Assembly (NCBI GenBank): GCA_937896195.1
Contig: CALBNC010000085.1
Span: 1-40,604, forward strand
Direction: 5' to 3'
Source: an uncultured Gammaproteobacteria bacterium
GTDB lineage: Bacteria > Pseudomonadota > Gammaproteobacteria > PS1 > Pseudothioglobaceae
Length of the DNA: 40,604 bases
The position numbers and the translations under genes were made by a program. Under the pieces are notes generated by a model that ran no database searches, was not told the DNA's origin, and saw only the letters and a program-made list of their open reading frames with translations. Shown piece after piece: positions 28,879 through 38,172 of this stretch (positions are counted from its first letter, which is position 1; each line of letters begins with the position of its first letter).

Positions 28879-31254
28879 TTAAATTTTTGGTTTCACTATT
28901 AAGATCAATTTTGGCAACAGTGTTAAGTTTGCTAGTAATGCGCTCAACATAGCAATTGCTGTAAAGACACCAAAATAAATACTTGGAATAAAATTAGATA
29001 AAGCAAAGATTAAAAATCCAAGTGCCACGGTGATCGAGGTGTAGAACATGGCCAAGCCAATACTAGCATGCGATCGATACATGGTTTTCGTATAGTCACT
29101 ATCTTTTTGAAATTCAGACTTAAATCGATGAATATAATGAATGGCGTTATCTACACCAATACCAATAGCAATTGCTGAAATGGTAATCGTCATTAAATCT
29201 AATGGAATACCCATCCAACCCATAATGCCCAAAATAAGTAAAGAGGGTAGTGTATTTGGAATTAATGCGAGAATAGATAAGCTAATTGACTTAAAAATAA
29301 ACAAAAACATAATAAAAATCATACCAAATACAACAGCAATGGTTTTGATTTGAGAATCAAATAAACTTTGCAACATATTATTGTAAAGCACTAACATGCC
29401 GCTTAGGCGAAAACTTTCTGGCTTAAAGCCTAATTTATCAGAGATATGATGATTAATTTTTTCAATAAGCTTGCCACGCTCTAGTTCCTTGTTGGATTCA
29501 CGGATACGAATAACCATACGAAGTTGCCCATTATCTTCTGAGATATAAGGGTCTAATACATGCTGTTTGGCAGAATTTGGAATTTGTCCACGGACAATGT
29601 TTAAGAAAAATCCATTTAAAGCTTGCCCATCATTTGCCTCAGTTAAGATACTCATGAGTGTATCGATAGAAAGTACTTTTCCAGTTTCGTCTAGCGAATC
29701 AAGGTAATCATGAATTTCGTGCACCTCTGCACGCAAGTCTTCATCAAACCAGTAGTCTTCTGCCAAATCTTCAAAAATGATTTCCAAAGGAATTGTTCCA
29801 CCCAATTCTTGGTCAATTAGGGTTAGCCCTTGGTTGATTTCAGTGCTCTGCTTAAAGTAATCAATAAATCTGTTTTCAACACTTAGTTTATTAATACCAA
29901 AACCTGAGACTATAACTAAAACAACCAAAGCTACTAGCAAATGATTACCAAAGCGCTCAACAAATTTAGCCAATGAGGTAGTGAAACTAAACTCTGTTTT
30001 ATGTATCGCGATTTTAGCTTTTGGCAAAAGAGACATAATCATTGGGAATGCCAAAAATGATAACACTAGTGCAATCGTAACACCAATTGACATCATCCAG
30101 CCAAAGTCAATTACAGGGCGAATACCACTGATTAATAGTGAGCTAAATGCTGCAAAGGTTGTTAAGGTAGTGAACAAACAAGGTATAAACATTTGAGACA
30201 ATGTATCTTTGATGAGTTGCGATGAATCAAGGTCAGGATTGAGTTGAGACAATTCTCGATATCTAACCACAAGATGGATAACCACTGAAAGGGTCATAAC
30301 GAGTAATAGTGAAACAAAGTTACTAGAAATAACGGTAACTTTCCACTCTAAAAATGCCAGTAAACCAGTCATTATTAAGGCGCCAGCAATACTAATTGTA
30401 ATCGGCATAATTACCCAACGTAACCCTTTAAATATAATGGCCAAAATAATAGTCATTAACCCAATAACTGCTAAACTAAAAACAATCAGGTCACTACTAA
30501 TATAGCCAATAATATCAGTAGTTATCATTGGTAGGCCACCTAAAAATAAGCTGGCTTGATCAGAATATTTGACAAGATAAGTACGAATTTGCGCAATAGT
30601 TTTACCTTGTATATCGCCTTGAATACTAGCATTGCGCATAACTTGTCTTTCTATACTTTTTAGCTTAGACAGTCCATCTTTATTGAGTGCATTGTTAATG
30701 CGTTCAACACGCATTTGGTCGCGTGTTTCGCGAAGCTCTTGAAATCTTGGGTTATCTTTTAAAGTCACCAGAATGGCAGTTGTTTTGCCATCTTTACTAA
30801 CTAAATTATTGGCATATAAAGGCGAGGTTTTGAATTCTCTAGCTGCAAGCTCTAAATTGGCATTACCATTTTCAATGGCGATAGTTTCATTAGCCAAGGC
30901 AGCTAAAGATACAGGGGGAGAACGGAACAAAGGTACATCTAAAATACTGGTAACAGACTTAACCTGCTCAATGGCTAAGAGTTCTTTTTTAAATTTAGAT
31001 AAATGACTTAATTGTTGTGGATTAAGTAGTTCTCCAGTTACCTGATAAGAGATGACAAGATAATCATCAGATCCATAATTTTTCTTAACATTTTGATAAA
31101 AAGCTAAATTTTTATCACCTTCAAGGATCAAAGAGTCAGAGGAAGCATCTAGCTGAAAATTTGGTATTTGAGCAACAAAAAACCCTATTATGAAGAGTAA
31201 TAGGGTTAAGCCTAAAATAGATTTTTTTAGAACAAAGTTAAAAAATACATTCAT
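28879..31254 (-). CDS. RND/MMPL-family exporter
   Basis: 791 residues with the RND pattern: membrane segment at ~13-30, a large periplasmic loop (~31-245), five membrane segments (~250-420), one at ~440, a second shorter loop (~465-620), and five more segments (~640-785). The motif DNAIHYIHRF (preceded by GIGV) in the second half is typical of the MMPL/COG1033 exporters. No membrane-fusion protein or outer-membrane channel gene is adjacent, unlike drug-efflux RND pumps. Substrates of this group are often lipids or hopanoids; here unknown. Confidence 0.88.
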   Translation of the reverse strand: MNVFFNFVLKKSILGLTLLLFIIGFFVAQIPNFQLDASSDSLILEGDKNLAFYQNVKKNYGSDDYLVISYQVTGELLNPQQLSHLSKFKKELLAIEQVKSVTSILDVPLFRSPPVSLAALANETIAIENGNANLELAAREFKTSPLYANNLVSKDGKTTAILVTLKDNPRFQELRETRDQMRVERINNALNKDGLSKLKSIERQVMRNASIQGDIQGKTIAQIRTYLVKYSDQASLFLGGLPMITTDIIGYISSDLIVFSLAVIGLMTIILAIIFKGLRWVIMPITISIAGALIMTGLLAFLEWKVTVISSNFVSLLLVMTLSVVIHLVVRYRELSQLNPDLDSSQLIKDTLSQMFIPCLFTTLTTFAAFSSLLISGIRPVIDFGWMMSIGVTIALVLSFLAFPMIMSLLPKAKIAIHKTEFSFTTSLAKFVERFGNHLLVALVVLVIVSGFGINKLSVENRFIDYFKQSTEINQGLTLIDQELGGTIPLEIIFEDLAEDYWFDEDLRAEVHEIHDYLDSLDETGKVLSIDTLMSILTEANDGQALNGFFLNIVRGQIPNSAKQHVLDPYISEDNGQLRMVIRIRESNKELERGKLIEKINHHISDKLGFKPESFRLSGMLVLYNNMLQSLFDSQIKTIAVVFGMIFIMFLFIFKSISLSILALIPNTLPSLLILGIMGWMGIPLDLMTITISAIAIGIGVDNAIHYIHRFKSEFQKDSDYTKTMYRSHASIGLAMFYTSITVALGFLIFALSNFIPSIYFGVFTAIAMLSALLANLTLLPKLILIVKPKI

Positions 31255-31279
31255 GATTTAATGAGTTTTACTAAGACAG

Positions 31280-31936
31280 TTAAAATTTAAATTTTGCAGA
31301 TACTTCTAAACCTTGCATGACATCTAACTGAGTTTCAAATAAAGATTTTGTTTCCCATTTGTGCTCACTAAGTCTCGTTATGATTTTGGCACTCATGGCT
31401 TTGCCGGTACCCTCAACCACAAAAACTCGCCCACCTACATTTAGTAGATGAAAAAATCGACCAGTAATTTTTGGTACAGAGGTGCTAATAACAACCACAT
31501 CAAAGAATTCTTTAGATCTTCTCCAGCCTTTTGAAGCGTCACCAATTTCTAGTGTCACATTGGTAATATTAAGATCTTTTATTCTTTCTTGAGCGCCATT
31601 ACTAAGTGTTTCATCAATTTCAATACTAGTCACCGAATGACATAATTTTGATAAAACAGCCGTTAAATATCCACTACCCGTACCAACCTCTAAAACAGTT
31701 TCATTTTTATGAATATTGAGCGCATCAAGAAGACGACCCTCCACTTTTGGTGAGAGCATCTTTGCTTTATTAGTTAAAGGAATTTCAATATCAGCAAAAG
31801 CAAGATTTTTATAATTATCAGGCACAAAATTTTCTCTAGGGATAGATCTTAAAGCGTTGTTAGCAATATAATCTAGACCACCCCAAGGGCGAATTTGATT
31901 GTCAATAGAGTTTTTTCTAGCTTGTTTGATATCCAT
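31280..31936 (-). CDS. Protein-L-isoaspartate O-methyltransferase family protein
   Basis: 218 residues. A Rossmann-type methyltransferase with SAM motif I VLEVGTGSGYLTAVLS and the PCMT-family N-terminal segment NSIDNQIRPWGG...IPRENFVP. The catalytic loop of true Pcm enzymes is altered (MLSPKVEG where Pcm has a Ser-rich QP-A motif), as in the Pcm-like proteins often found beside tolC. It may therefore not repair isoaspartate. It sits between lpd (5 bases) and the RND exporter (25 bases), so an envelope link is possible. Confidence 0.85.
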   Translation of the reverse strand: MDIKQARKNSIDNQIRPWGGLDYIANNALRSIPRENFVPDNYKNLAFADIEIPLTNKAKMLSPKVEGRLLDALNIHKNETVLEVGTGSGYLTAVLSKLCHSVTSIEIDETLSNGAQERIKDLNITNVTLEIGDASKGWRRSKEFFDVVVISTSVPKITGRFFHLLNVGGRVFVVEGTGKAMSAKIITRLSEHKWETKSLFETQLDVMQGLEVSAKFKF

Positions 31937-31941
31937 AATTT

Positions 31942-33348
31942 TTATCGTTTTTTTGGTGGTAATAGGTCAGTAATAGTACCTTCAGCCATTTCTACAGCGA
32001 AAGCTGTGGTTTCGCTTAAGGTTGGGTGGGCGTGAATAGTAAGTGCAATATCTGACATGCTACACCCCATTTCAATGGCAAGAGTTGGCTCGGCAATAAG
32101 CTCACCAGCATTGGTGCCACAAATTCCCATACCTAAAATGCGCCCCGTTTTTTTGTCGAATAGTGCTTTTGATACACCTTCGCTTCTTCCAATGCTCAAG
32201 CTTCGTCCACTAGCCGCCCAAGGAAAGACACCTTTTTCATAGTCTGCACCTTCAGTTTTAAGTTCTTTTTCTGTTTTACCAGTCCAGGCTACTTCAGGGT
32301 CTGTGTAGGCAACAGATGGAATAGTAAGAGCATCAAAGCCAGATTTATGTCCACAAATTACTTCAGCAGCAACCTTGGCTTCATGGACAGCTTTGTGTGC
32401 CAACATGGGCTGACCAACAATATCACCAATCGCATAAATATTTTCAACATTGGTCTTCATTTGTTTATCGACAGGGATAAAACCCCTATCATTAACCTCG
32501 ACACCTGCTTTTTGAGCATCAATAAGGTGACCATTTGCAGAGCGACCAATAGAGACTAGCACCTTGTCAAAGGTGTCAAATTCTGGTGCTTTTTTTCCTT
32601 CAAACCCTACTTTAATGCCTTCATCTAAAGCTTCTATGCTAGTAACTTTAGTATTTAGGAAAATATTGGCATAGCGCTTTTTAATGCGTCTGAATAGTGG
32701 GTTGATAATATCTTTATCTGCACTAGCAATAAGCTGATCAGATAATTCTACAACTGTAATTTCACTACCTAGAGCTTCATATATAGTAGCCATTTCTAGA
32801 CCAATAATACCACCACCAACTATGAGTAAACGTTTTGGTATTCCGTTTAATTCTAGTGCATCTGTTGAATCCATAACACGTGGATCATCAAATGGAAAGC
32901 TTGGAATTTTAGTGACTCTAGAGCCTGCTGCAATAATACATTGTTCAAATTCAATCACTTCATCACTATTATCAATAGCAATTTGATTGTTAGAGATAAA
33001 TTTTCCATAGCCAGTAATAACATTTACCTTTCTTGCTTTGGCTAATAGCTTAATACCTCCTGTTAATTTACCAACAACATTATCCTTGTTAGTACGTACA
33101 CCATCAAGATCAATGGCCGGCTCTTTAAAAGTAACGCCTAAATGTGACGCTTCTTCTGCTTCATTAATAATTTGGGCAGTATGCAATAGTGCTTTTGAAG
33201 GGATACAACCCACATTTAAACAAACACCACCAAGCGAATCATAGCGTTCAATCAAGGTTACTTCTTTGCCAAGATCAGCAGCCCTAAATGCGGCAGTATA
33301 GCCACCCGGACCTGATCCAATAACAGCAACTTGAGTTTTAGTAATCAT
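31942..33348 (-). CDS. lpd: Dihydrolipoyl dehydrogenase (E3)
   Basis: 468 residues, usual length. FAD motif GSGPGGYTAAFRAADLG, redox-active disulfide GGVCLNVGCIPSKALLH (cysteines five apart), NAD motif GGGIIGLEMATIYEALG, and the C-terminal active-site HAHPTLSE. It reoxidises the lipoyl arm of E2 with NAD+. It overlaps the E2 gene by 4 bases and so forms a PDH E2-E3 unit; it may also serve other 2-oxoacid complexes or the glycine cleavage system. Confidence 0.97.
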   Translation of the reverse strand: MITKTQVAVIGSGPGGYTAAFRAADLGKEVTLIERYDSLGGVCLNVGCIPSKALLHTAQIINEAEEASHLGVTFKEPAIDLDGVRTNKDNVVGKLTGGIKLLAKARKVNVITGYGKFISNNQIAIDNSDEVIEFEQCIIAAGSRVTKIPSFPFDDPRVMDSTDALELNGIPKRLLIVGGGIIGLEMATIYEALGSEITVVELSDQLIASADKDIINPLFRRIKKRYANIFLNTKVTSIEALDEGIKVGFEGKKAPEFDTFDKVLVSIGRSANGHLIDAQKAGVEVNDRGFIPVDKQMKTNVENIYAIGDIVGQPMLAHKAVHEAKVAAEVICGHKSGFDALTIPSVAYTDPEVAWTGKTEKELKTEGADYEKGVFPWAASGRSLSIGRSEGVSKALFDKKTGRILGMGICGTNAGELIAEPTLAIEMGCSMSDIALTIHAHPTLSETTAFAVEMAEGTITDLLPPKKR

Positions 33349-34898
33349 AATAAAATTTCTCTAATATCACTTAGTATTGAATTTAAGTCTGCCATAAATC
33401 GACCACCTTGGGCACCATCAATGACACGATGATCATAAGACAGGGCGAGTGGTAAGATTAAGGTTGGGACGAAATTTTTACCATCCCAAATAGGCTTAGT
33501 TTGAGAGCGAGATACCCCAAGAATAGCTACTTCTGGTGAATTTACAATAGGTGTAAATTGTGTGCCGCCAATACCACCTAGACTTGAAATAGTAAATCCA
33601 GCACCTTGCATATCACCAGGTTTGAGTTTGCCATCACGCGCCTTAGCAGAGGTTTGGGCCAGCTCTTTTGCTAATTCAGTTAGTGATTTTTTATCGACAT
33701 CTTTAATGACAGGAACAACTAGGCCATTTGGCGTATCCATAGCAATACCCAAATTAAAGTATTTTTTAATAATAATATTTTCGCCAGATTCATCTAACGA
33801 GGCATTAAAACGAGGATGACTTTTAAGTGCTTGAATAACTGCTTTCATGATAAATACCAAAGGTGTTAACTTGACGCCTTTAGCCTTTTGATCTTGTCTA
33901 AAAAGCTCCATTTGATCGATGTTAATTTCGTCAAATTGAGTTACATGCGGGATATTCAACCAACAAGCGGTTAAGTGTTTGCCAGCAAGTCTAGTGATTC
34001 TGGATAACGCCAGTGTTTCCGTTTCACCAAATTTTGAAAAATCAATTACAGGTGTTTTTGGTAGTGAACTGCCACCACCAGAAGTAATAATTTGTTTAAC
34101 GTAAGCCTTAAGATCTTGGTCTAGGATTCTACCTTTTTGGCCAGTTCCAGATACACGACTTAAATCAACACCGAGCTCTCTAGCTAATTTTCGAATAGAG
34201 GGGGAGGCATGAGACTCTCCAGCTGGTAAAGTGGAAATTGATTGATCTAACGTTGGTCTTGCTACTGCTAAAGGTTGCGCCTTTGAAGTAGACGTGTTTA
34301 CTGATTTTGAAGCGGCTACTGGCGTTGAATTTTCAGTAGGCTCTACTAAACCAGTACTGGTAGTTTCAATATTAAGAATAAGACTGCCTAATTTTAGTTT
34401 GTCACCCAGGTTAACATTAATATCGATTATCTTGCCAGCAACTGGTGTCGGTATTTCCATGGATGCTTTATCACTTTCTAGCGTGATAATGCTATCTTCC
34501 GCAGAAACTATATCGCCAGCAGAAACTAAAATTTCAATCACTTCTACTTCGTCAAAATCACCAATATCAGGCACATTTACTGCGACAATTTTGGATGACA
34601 CACTCTCAGATATCTCTGCTTTTTTGGTATTTGATTGAATGCTTCTTTCAGCTTCTTCGTCACTTTCTAACGTAACTACGACATCACCTTGTTTAATTTT
34701 GTCGCCAATATTTACATTAATACTGCTCACTACACCCGAACTAGGTGTCGGTATTTCCATTGAAGCCTTATCACTTTCTAGGGTTATTATGCTATCATCA
34801 GCATTAATTTTGTCGCCAACACTCACTAAAATCTCAATAACCTCTACTTCGTCAAAGTCACCAATATTAGGTAATTCTATATTTTTTATCGCAGACAT
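33345..34898 (-). CDS. aceF: Pyruvate dehydrogenase E2, dihydrolipoyl acetyltransferase, with two lipoyl domains
   Basis: 517 residues from the chosen start MSAIKNIELPNIGDFDEVEV; the frame opens 21 bases further upstream. Two lipoyl domains carry LESDKASME with the lipoylated lysines at 44 and 144. A linker, a peripheral-subunit binding domain (SPSIRKLARELGVDLSRVSGTG) and the catalytic domain ending in SYDHRVIDGAQGG follow. E. coli has three lipoyl domains. It makes acetyl-CoA from pyruvate with E1 and E3. The E1 gene aceE, usually upstream, is absent here; a divergent ABC gene takes its place. Confidence 0.95.
   Translation of the reverse strand: MSAIKNIELPNIGDFDEVEVIEILVSVGDKINADDSIITLESDKASMEIPTPSSGVVSSINVNIGDKIKQGDVVVTLESDEEAERSIQSNTKKAEISESVSSKIVAVNVPDIGDFDEVEVIEILVSAGDIVSAEDSIITLESDKASMEIPTPVAGKIIDINVNLGDKLKLGSLILNIETTSTGLVEPTENSTPVAASKSVNTSTSKAQPLAVARPTLDQSISTLPAGESHASPSIRKLARELGVDLSRVSGTGQKGRILDQDLKAYVKQIITSGGGSSLPKTPVIDFSKFGETETLALSRITRLAGKHLTACWLNIPHVTQFDEINIDQMELFRQDQKAKGVKLTPLVFIMKAVIQALKSHPRFNASLDESGENIIIKKYFNLGIAMDTPNGLVVPVIKDVDKKSLTELAKELAQTSAKARDGKLKPGDMQGAGFTISSLGGIGGTQFTPIVNSPEVAILGVSRSQTKPIWDGKNFVPTLILPLALSYDHRVIDGAQGGRFMADLNSILSDIREILL
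34442..34867 (-). repeat. Tandem duplication encoding the two lipoyl domains
   Basis: About 126 bases at 34442-34567 recur at 34742-34867, offset by exactly 300 bases and mostly identical at both DNA and protein level. The shared part covers from GDFDEVEVIEILVS through LESDKASMEIPTP. The unit is one lipoyl domain plus linker. Confidence 0.9.
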
Positions 34899-35031
34899 AA
34901 TGTAAATTTTATCACTCATTTAAAGGTGATAATTATCGCAAAAATAGTCAGTAAAAGGGAATAAATGTTAAAATACTTTTAATCATTTACCTGATTGAAT
35001 TTTTTGTATTTTTTTATTGGACCAATATTGC

Positions 35032-35946
35032 ATGCTTCAAGCGTTATCAATTTCTAATTTAACAAAAACTTATGCCAACAATATGAAGGCATTATCAAGC
35101 GTTAATTTAAGTGTGGAACAGGGAGATTTTTTTGCATTATTGGGCAGTAATGGAGCAGGAAAAACTACCATGATTGGTATCATTTGCTCTTTGCTGAATA
35201 AGACTTCGGGTGAAGTTCTAGTGCTGGGCAAGGATCAGTCCAAACACCTTAATGAAGTGAAACGAATGATTGGCCTAATGCCACAAGAGTTTAACTTTAA
35301 TCCATTTGAGCCTGTTGAAGAAATTTTAGTCAATCAAGCTGGTTATTATGGCATTGATCGTTCTAGTGCTAAAGCTCAAGCTAAAATTTTATTAAAGCGA
35401 ATGGAGCTTTGGGATAAGCGTCTAGATATGGCGAAATCTTTATCGGGTGGCATGAAGCGACGCTTAATGCTGGCAAGAGCTTTAATTCACCAACCAAAAA
35501 TCCTTATTCTAGACGAGCCTAGTGCGGGTGTTGATGTTGAGATACGCCGTTCAATGTGGAAATTTTTACGAGAGCTAAATGATCAAGGTATGACTATTAT
35601 TCTGACCACTCACTACTTAGAAGAAGCTGAGTCTTTGTGTCGTAATATTGCCATTTTAGATAAAGGAAAAATTGTTGAGCAGACTAGTATGAAAAAGCTT
35701 CTTGCTAGGGTTTCTCAACAAGTGCTAATCTTAGAAAGTATTGAGCAGTTGCCAAATATCTTACCAACGCTTGATTTTAAAATAGAGCGTTTAGATGCTT
35801 ATTCAATACAAGTGAGCTTGAATGACGTAAATATAAGCCAAGCATTGATCGCCTTAAGTGAAAATAAAATTGAAATTGAACATGTTAGAAGTGCGCAAAA
35901 TCGCTTAGAAACTTTATTTTTGCGCTTAACATCAAAGGCTGGTTAA
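35032..35946 (+). CDS. ABC transporter ATP-binding protein (YadG type)
   Basis: 304 residues from ATG at 35032; the frame is open to a TTG at 35017, but MLQALSISNLTKTY matches the family. Walker A is GSNGAGKT, Q-loop LMPQEFNFN, signature LSGGMKRR, Walker B ILILDEPSAGVD, H-loop TTHY. The ~90-residue tail after the ATPase core is typical of YadG (308 residues). With the next gene it forms an ABC-2 exporter of unknown substrate, possibly envelope lipid or polymer. Confidence 0.88.
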   Translation: MLQALSISNLTKTYANNMKALSSVNLSVEQGDFFALLGSNGAGKTTMIGIICSLLNKTSGEVLVLGKDQSKHLNEVKRMIGLMPQEFNFNPFEPVEEILVNQAGYYGIDRSSAKAQAKILLKRMELWDKRLDMAKSLSGGMKRRLMLARALIHQPKILILDEPSAGVDVEIRRSMWKFLRELNDQGMTIILTTHYLEEAESLCRNIAILDKGKIVEQTSMKKLLARVSQQVLILESIEQLPNILPTLDFKIERLDAYSIQVSLNDVNISQALIALSENKIEIEHVRSAQNRLETLFLRLTSKAG

Positions 35947-35947
35947 T

Positions 35948-36706
35948 ATGTGGATTGCTTACAAAACAATTGTTGTTAAAGAAATATTGCGATTTACCCG
36001 AATTTGGGTGCAAACTATTTTCCCTCCCGTTATTACCACTTCTCTTTATTTGCTTATTTTTGGCGGCTTAATGGGTGAACGTATCGGTGATATGCAAGGT
36101 GTAGATTATTTACATTTTATTATTCCAGGTATTATTTTGATGACAGTTATTCAAAATTCTTATGCCAATACAGTTTCCTCATTCTTTTTGGCTAAATTTA
36201 ATAACAGCATTGAAGAATTATTAATTTCGCCTGTGTCTTATTGGGTCATCTTACTAGGTTATATCTCAGGCGGGATAGTCCGTGGATTCGTCGTAGGGCT
36301 TGGTGTTTTTATTGCGGTATCTTTTTTCGTCGAGCTTCAGATATACAATATTTGGATTGTATTGATGACATTTTTACTAACAGCTATTTTGTTTTCATTA
36401 GCAGGATTTATTAACGCTGTTTTTGCTAAGTCATTTGACGATATCTCCATCGTTCCAACGTTTATCCTGATGCCAATGACTTATTTAGGTGGTATATTCT
36501 ATAGTGTTGAAATTTTGCCTGAATTTTGGCAAACCTTGAGTAAATTTAACCCAATATACTATATGGTAGATAGCTTTAGAATGGGATTTTTGGGCAGTTC
36601 AACGACAGATCTTTTAGTGTCAATGTTAGTGCTAACAACCATGATTATGGTGCTCGCTATTGTTGCTTTTTATCTACTCAAAAAAGGTGTTAATATTAAG
36701 ACTTGA
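35948..36706 (+). CDS. ABC-2 type permease (YadH type)
   Basis: 252 residues with six predicted membrane segments. The ABC-2 motif region includes FNNSIEELLISPVSYWVILLGYISGG and the conserved PMTYLGGIFYSVEILPEFWQ before the last segments, as in YadH. It starts one base after the ATPase gene, so the two form one transporter. Its 3' end overlaps that of convergent plsY by 11 bases. Confidence 0.88.
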   Translation: MWIAYKTIVVKEILRFTRIWVQTIFPPVITTSLYLLIFGGLMGERIGDMQGVDYLHFIIPGIILMTVIQNSYANTVSSFFLAKFNNSIEELLISPVSYWVILLGYISGGIVRGFVVGLGVFIAVSFFVELQIYNIWIVLMTFLLTAILFSLAGFINAVFAKSFDDISIVPTFILMPMTYLGGIFYSVEILPEFWQTLSKFNPIYYMVDSFRMGFLGSSTTDLLVSMLVLTTMIMVLAIVAFYLLKKGVNIKT

Positions 36707-37277
36707 TTGAGCCTTCTTCTCCAGATAGTATGCGCTTAATATTACTTCTATGCGTGTAAAAAATCCAAATACAAATCAGTGCGAGTATGTAAGTTGCCTC
36801 TAACTCCTTAGTTAACAAGTAGAAAAATAAAGGTGTTAAAAAAGTAGCAATGAGCGCTGATAGTGATGAAATTTTGAGTACTTTAGCAACAAACAACCAA
36901 GTTGCAATAAACGCCAAGCCAGCAAAATAATTAAGCGCTAACAAGCTACCAATAAAGGTAGCGACCCCCTTACCCCCTTTAAAGCCGAAAAATATAGGAT
37001 AAACATGTCCTAAAAAAGCGCTTAGTGCAATCAATACTAACTCTTGAGCGCCAAATCCTAGATAGTGACCTAAAGCAACTGGAATAAAGCCTTTTAAGCC
37101 ATCACCAATCAGTGTTGCAGCTGCTGCTTTTTTGCCACCAATTCTAAGTACATTAGTAGCACCAGGGTTATTAGAGCCTTGAGTTCTTGGATCAGGTAGA
37201 TTGAGAATTTTACAGATAATAATAGCCATAGAAATTGAGGCGATTAGATAAGCAAAAATGATGAGCAGAGGTAGCAT
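36696..37277 (-). CDS. plsY: Glycerol-3-phosphate acyltransferase PlsY
   Basis: 193 residues, about five membrane segments. The family motifs are present: SNNPGATNVLRIGGKKAA, FGFKGGKGVATFIGSLL (phosphate and acyl-phosphate binding) and the C-terminal THRSNIKRILSGEE. It transfers the acyl group from acyl-phosphate to glycerol-3-phosphate in the inner membrane, the first committed step of phospholipid synthesis; PlsX should be encoded elsewhere. It diverges from folB across 38 bases, as ygiH-folB does in E. coli. Confidence 0.96.
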   Translation of the reverse strand: MLPLLIIFAYLIASISMAIIICKILNLPDPRTQGSNNPGATNVLRIGGKKAAAATLIGDGLKGFIPVALGHYLGFGAQELVLIALSAFLGHVYPIFFGFKGGKGVATFIGSLLALNYFAGLAFIATWLFVAKVLKISSLSALIATFLTPLFFYLLTKELEATYILALICIWIFYTHRSNIKRILSGEEGSIKS

Positions 37278-37315
37278 ATAATTTTTAATATTAATATTTA
37301 AAGATTAATTTAAGC

Positions 37316-37672
37316 ATGGATATAGTATTTATACAAGGATTAAAAATTGATTGCGTCATTGGTATTTACGATTGGGAGCGTGAAATTCGCCAAGATATAA
37401 CCCTAGATATTGAAATGGGTTTTGATATTTTCCCTGCTAGTCAAACTGACCATATTGATCAAACACTTGATTACAAAGCTGTTTCTAAGCGATTAATTAA
37501 TTTTGTCAAAAATAGTGAGTTTCAATTAGTAGAGACACTCGCTGAGAGAATTTGTGAAATTATCTTGGGTGAGTTTAATGTTGAGCAGGTTAAGCTAACT
37601 TTAAATAAAGGCAAGGCAGTTACCGGTGCACAAGGTGTTGGAGTAGTCGTTAATAGACGTAAAAATGGCTAA
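37316..37672 (+). CDS. folB: Dihydroneopterin aldolase
   Basis: 118 residues, the family length. VFIQGLKIDCVIGIYDWEREIRQ at the N-terminus, TLDYKAVSKRL and LVETLAERIC with the catalytic glutamate region, and LNKGKAVTGAQGVGV at the end are all typical. It converts dihydroneopterin to hydroxymethyl-dihydropterin for folate synthesis. It overlaps folK by 8 bases, giving a folB-folK unit. Confidence 0.96.
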   Translation: MDIVFIQGLKIDCVIGIYDWEREIRQDITLDIEMGFDIFPASQTDHIDQTLDYKAVSKRLINFVKNSEFQLVETLAERICEIILGEFNVEQVKLTLNKGKAVTGAQGVGVVVNRRKNG

Positions 37673-38159
37673 TATTCATATTAATATTGGCTCCAATCAG
37701 AATCGAGAGGTTAATATTTCTGGTGCCCTTGATTTTTTAAGGCTAAATTTTTCTAATATTAAAATTTCCGATATTTTTGAGTCACCTGCTGAAGGGTTTG
37801 AAGGGGATAACTTTTACAATCTTGGTTTGAGTGCAACTACTCAGCTCAATATTGGAGATGTTAATGCAGTGTTAAAAGATATCGAAAAAAAGTTTGGTCG
37901 AGACCGCTCCCAACCTAAGTTCTCTTCTCGACTGATAGATCTAGACTTAGTGACTTATGATGATATTGTTGATCAAGAGATGAACTTACCTAGAGATGAT
38001 ATTTTAAAATATGCTTTTGTACTAGCACCCTTGGCACAGTTAAGTGGTGGTGAAACTCACCCATTAACAAAACAAACCTATCAACAACTTTGGCAGTCTT
38101 TCCAAACAGACAACCAATTTGAGTTATCGCAGTATAATATTGATAAAATTCTTCCATAA
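37665..38159 (+). CDS. folK: Hydroxymethyl-dihydropterin pyrophosphokinase
   Basis: 164 residues. Begins IHINIGSNQNREVNI, and contains the motif FGRDRSQPKFSSRLIDLDLVTYDD, whose aspartate pair binds magnesium, followed by LPRDDILKYAFVLAPLAQL. It transfers pyrophosphate from ATP to hydroxymethyl-dihydropterin, the step after FolB. The start ATG lies inside the end of folB. It is followed by dsbA 13 bases later. Confidence 0.95.
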   Translation: MANIHINIGSNQNREVNISGALDFLRLNFSNIKISDIFESPAEGFEGDNFYNLGLSATTQLNIGDVNAVLKDIEKKFGRDRSQPKFSSRLIDLDLVTYDDIVDQEMNLPRDDILKYAFVLAPLAQLSGGETHPLTKQTYQQLWQSFQTDNQFELSQYNIDKILP

Positions 38160-38172
38160 TTTAGAGAAATTT

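Noticed and set aside
34538..34867. Repeats that might suggest a mobile or CRISPR-like element
   Set aside because: Only two copies, offset by 300 bases and in frame in aceF; explained by lipoyl-domain duplication.
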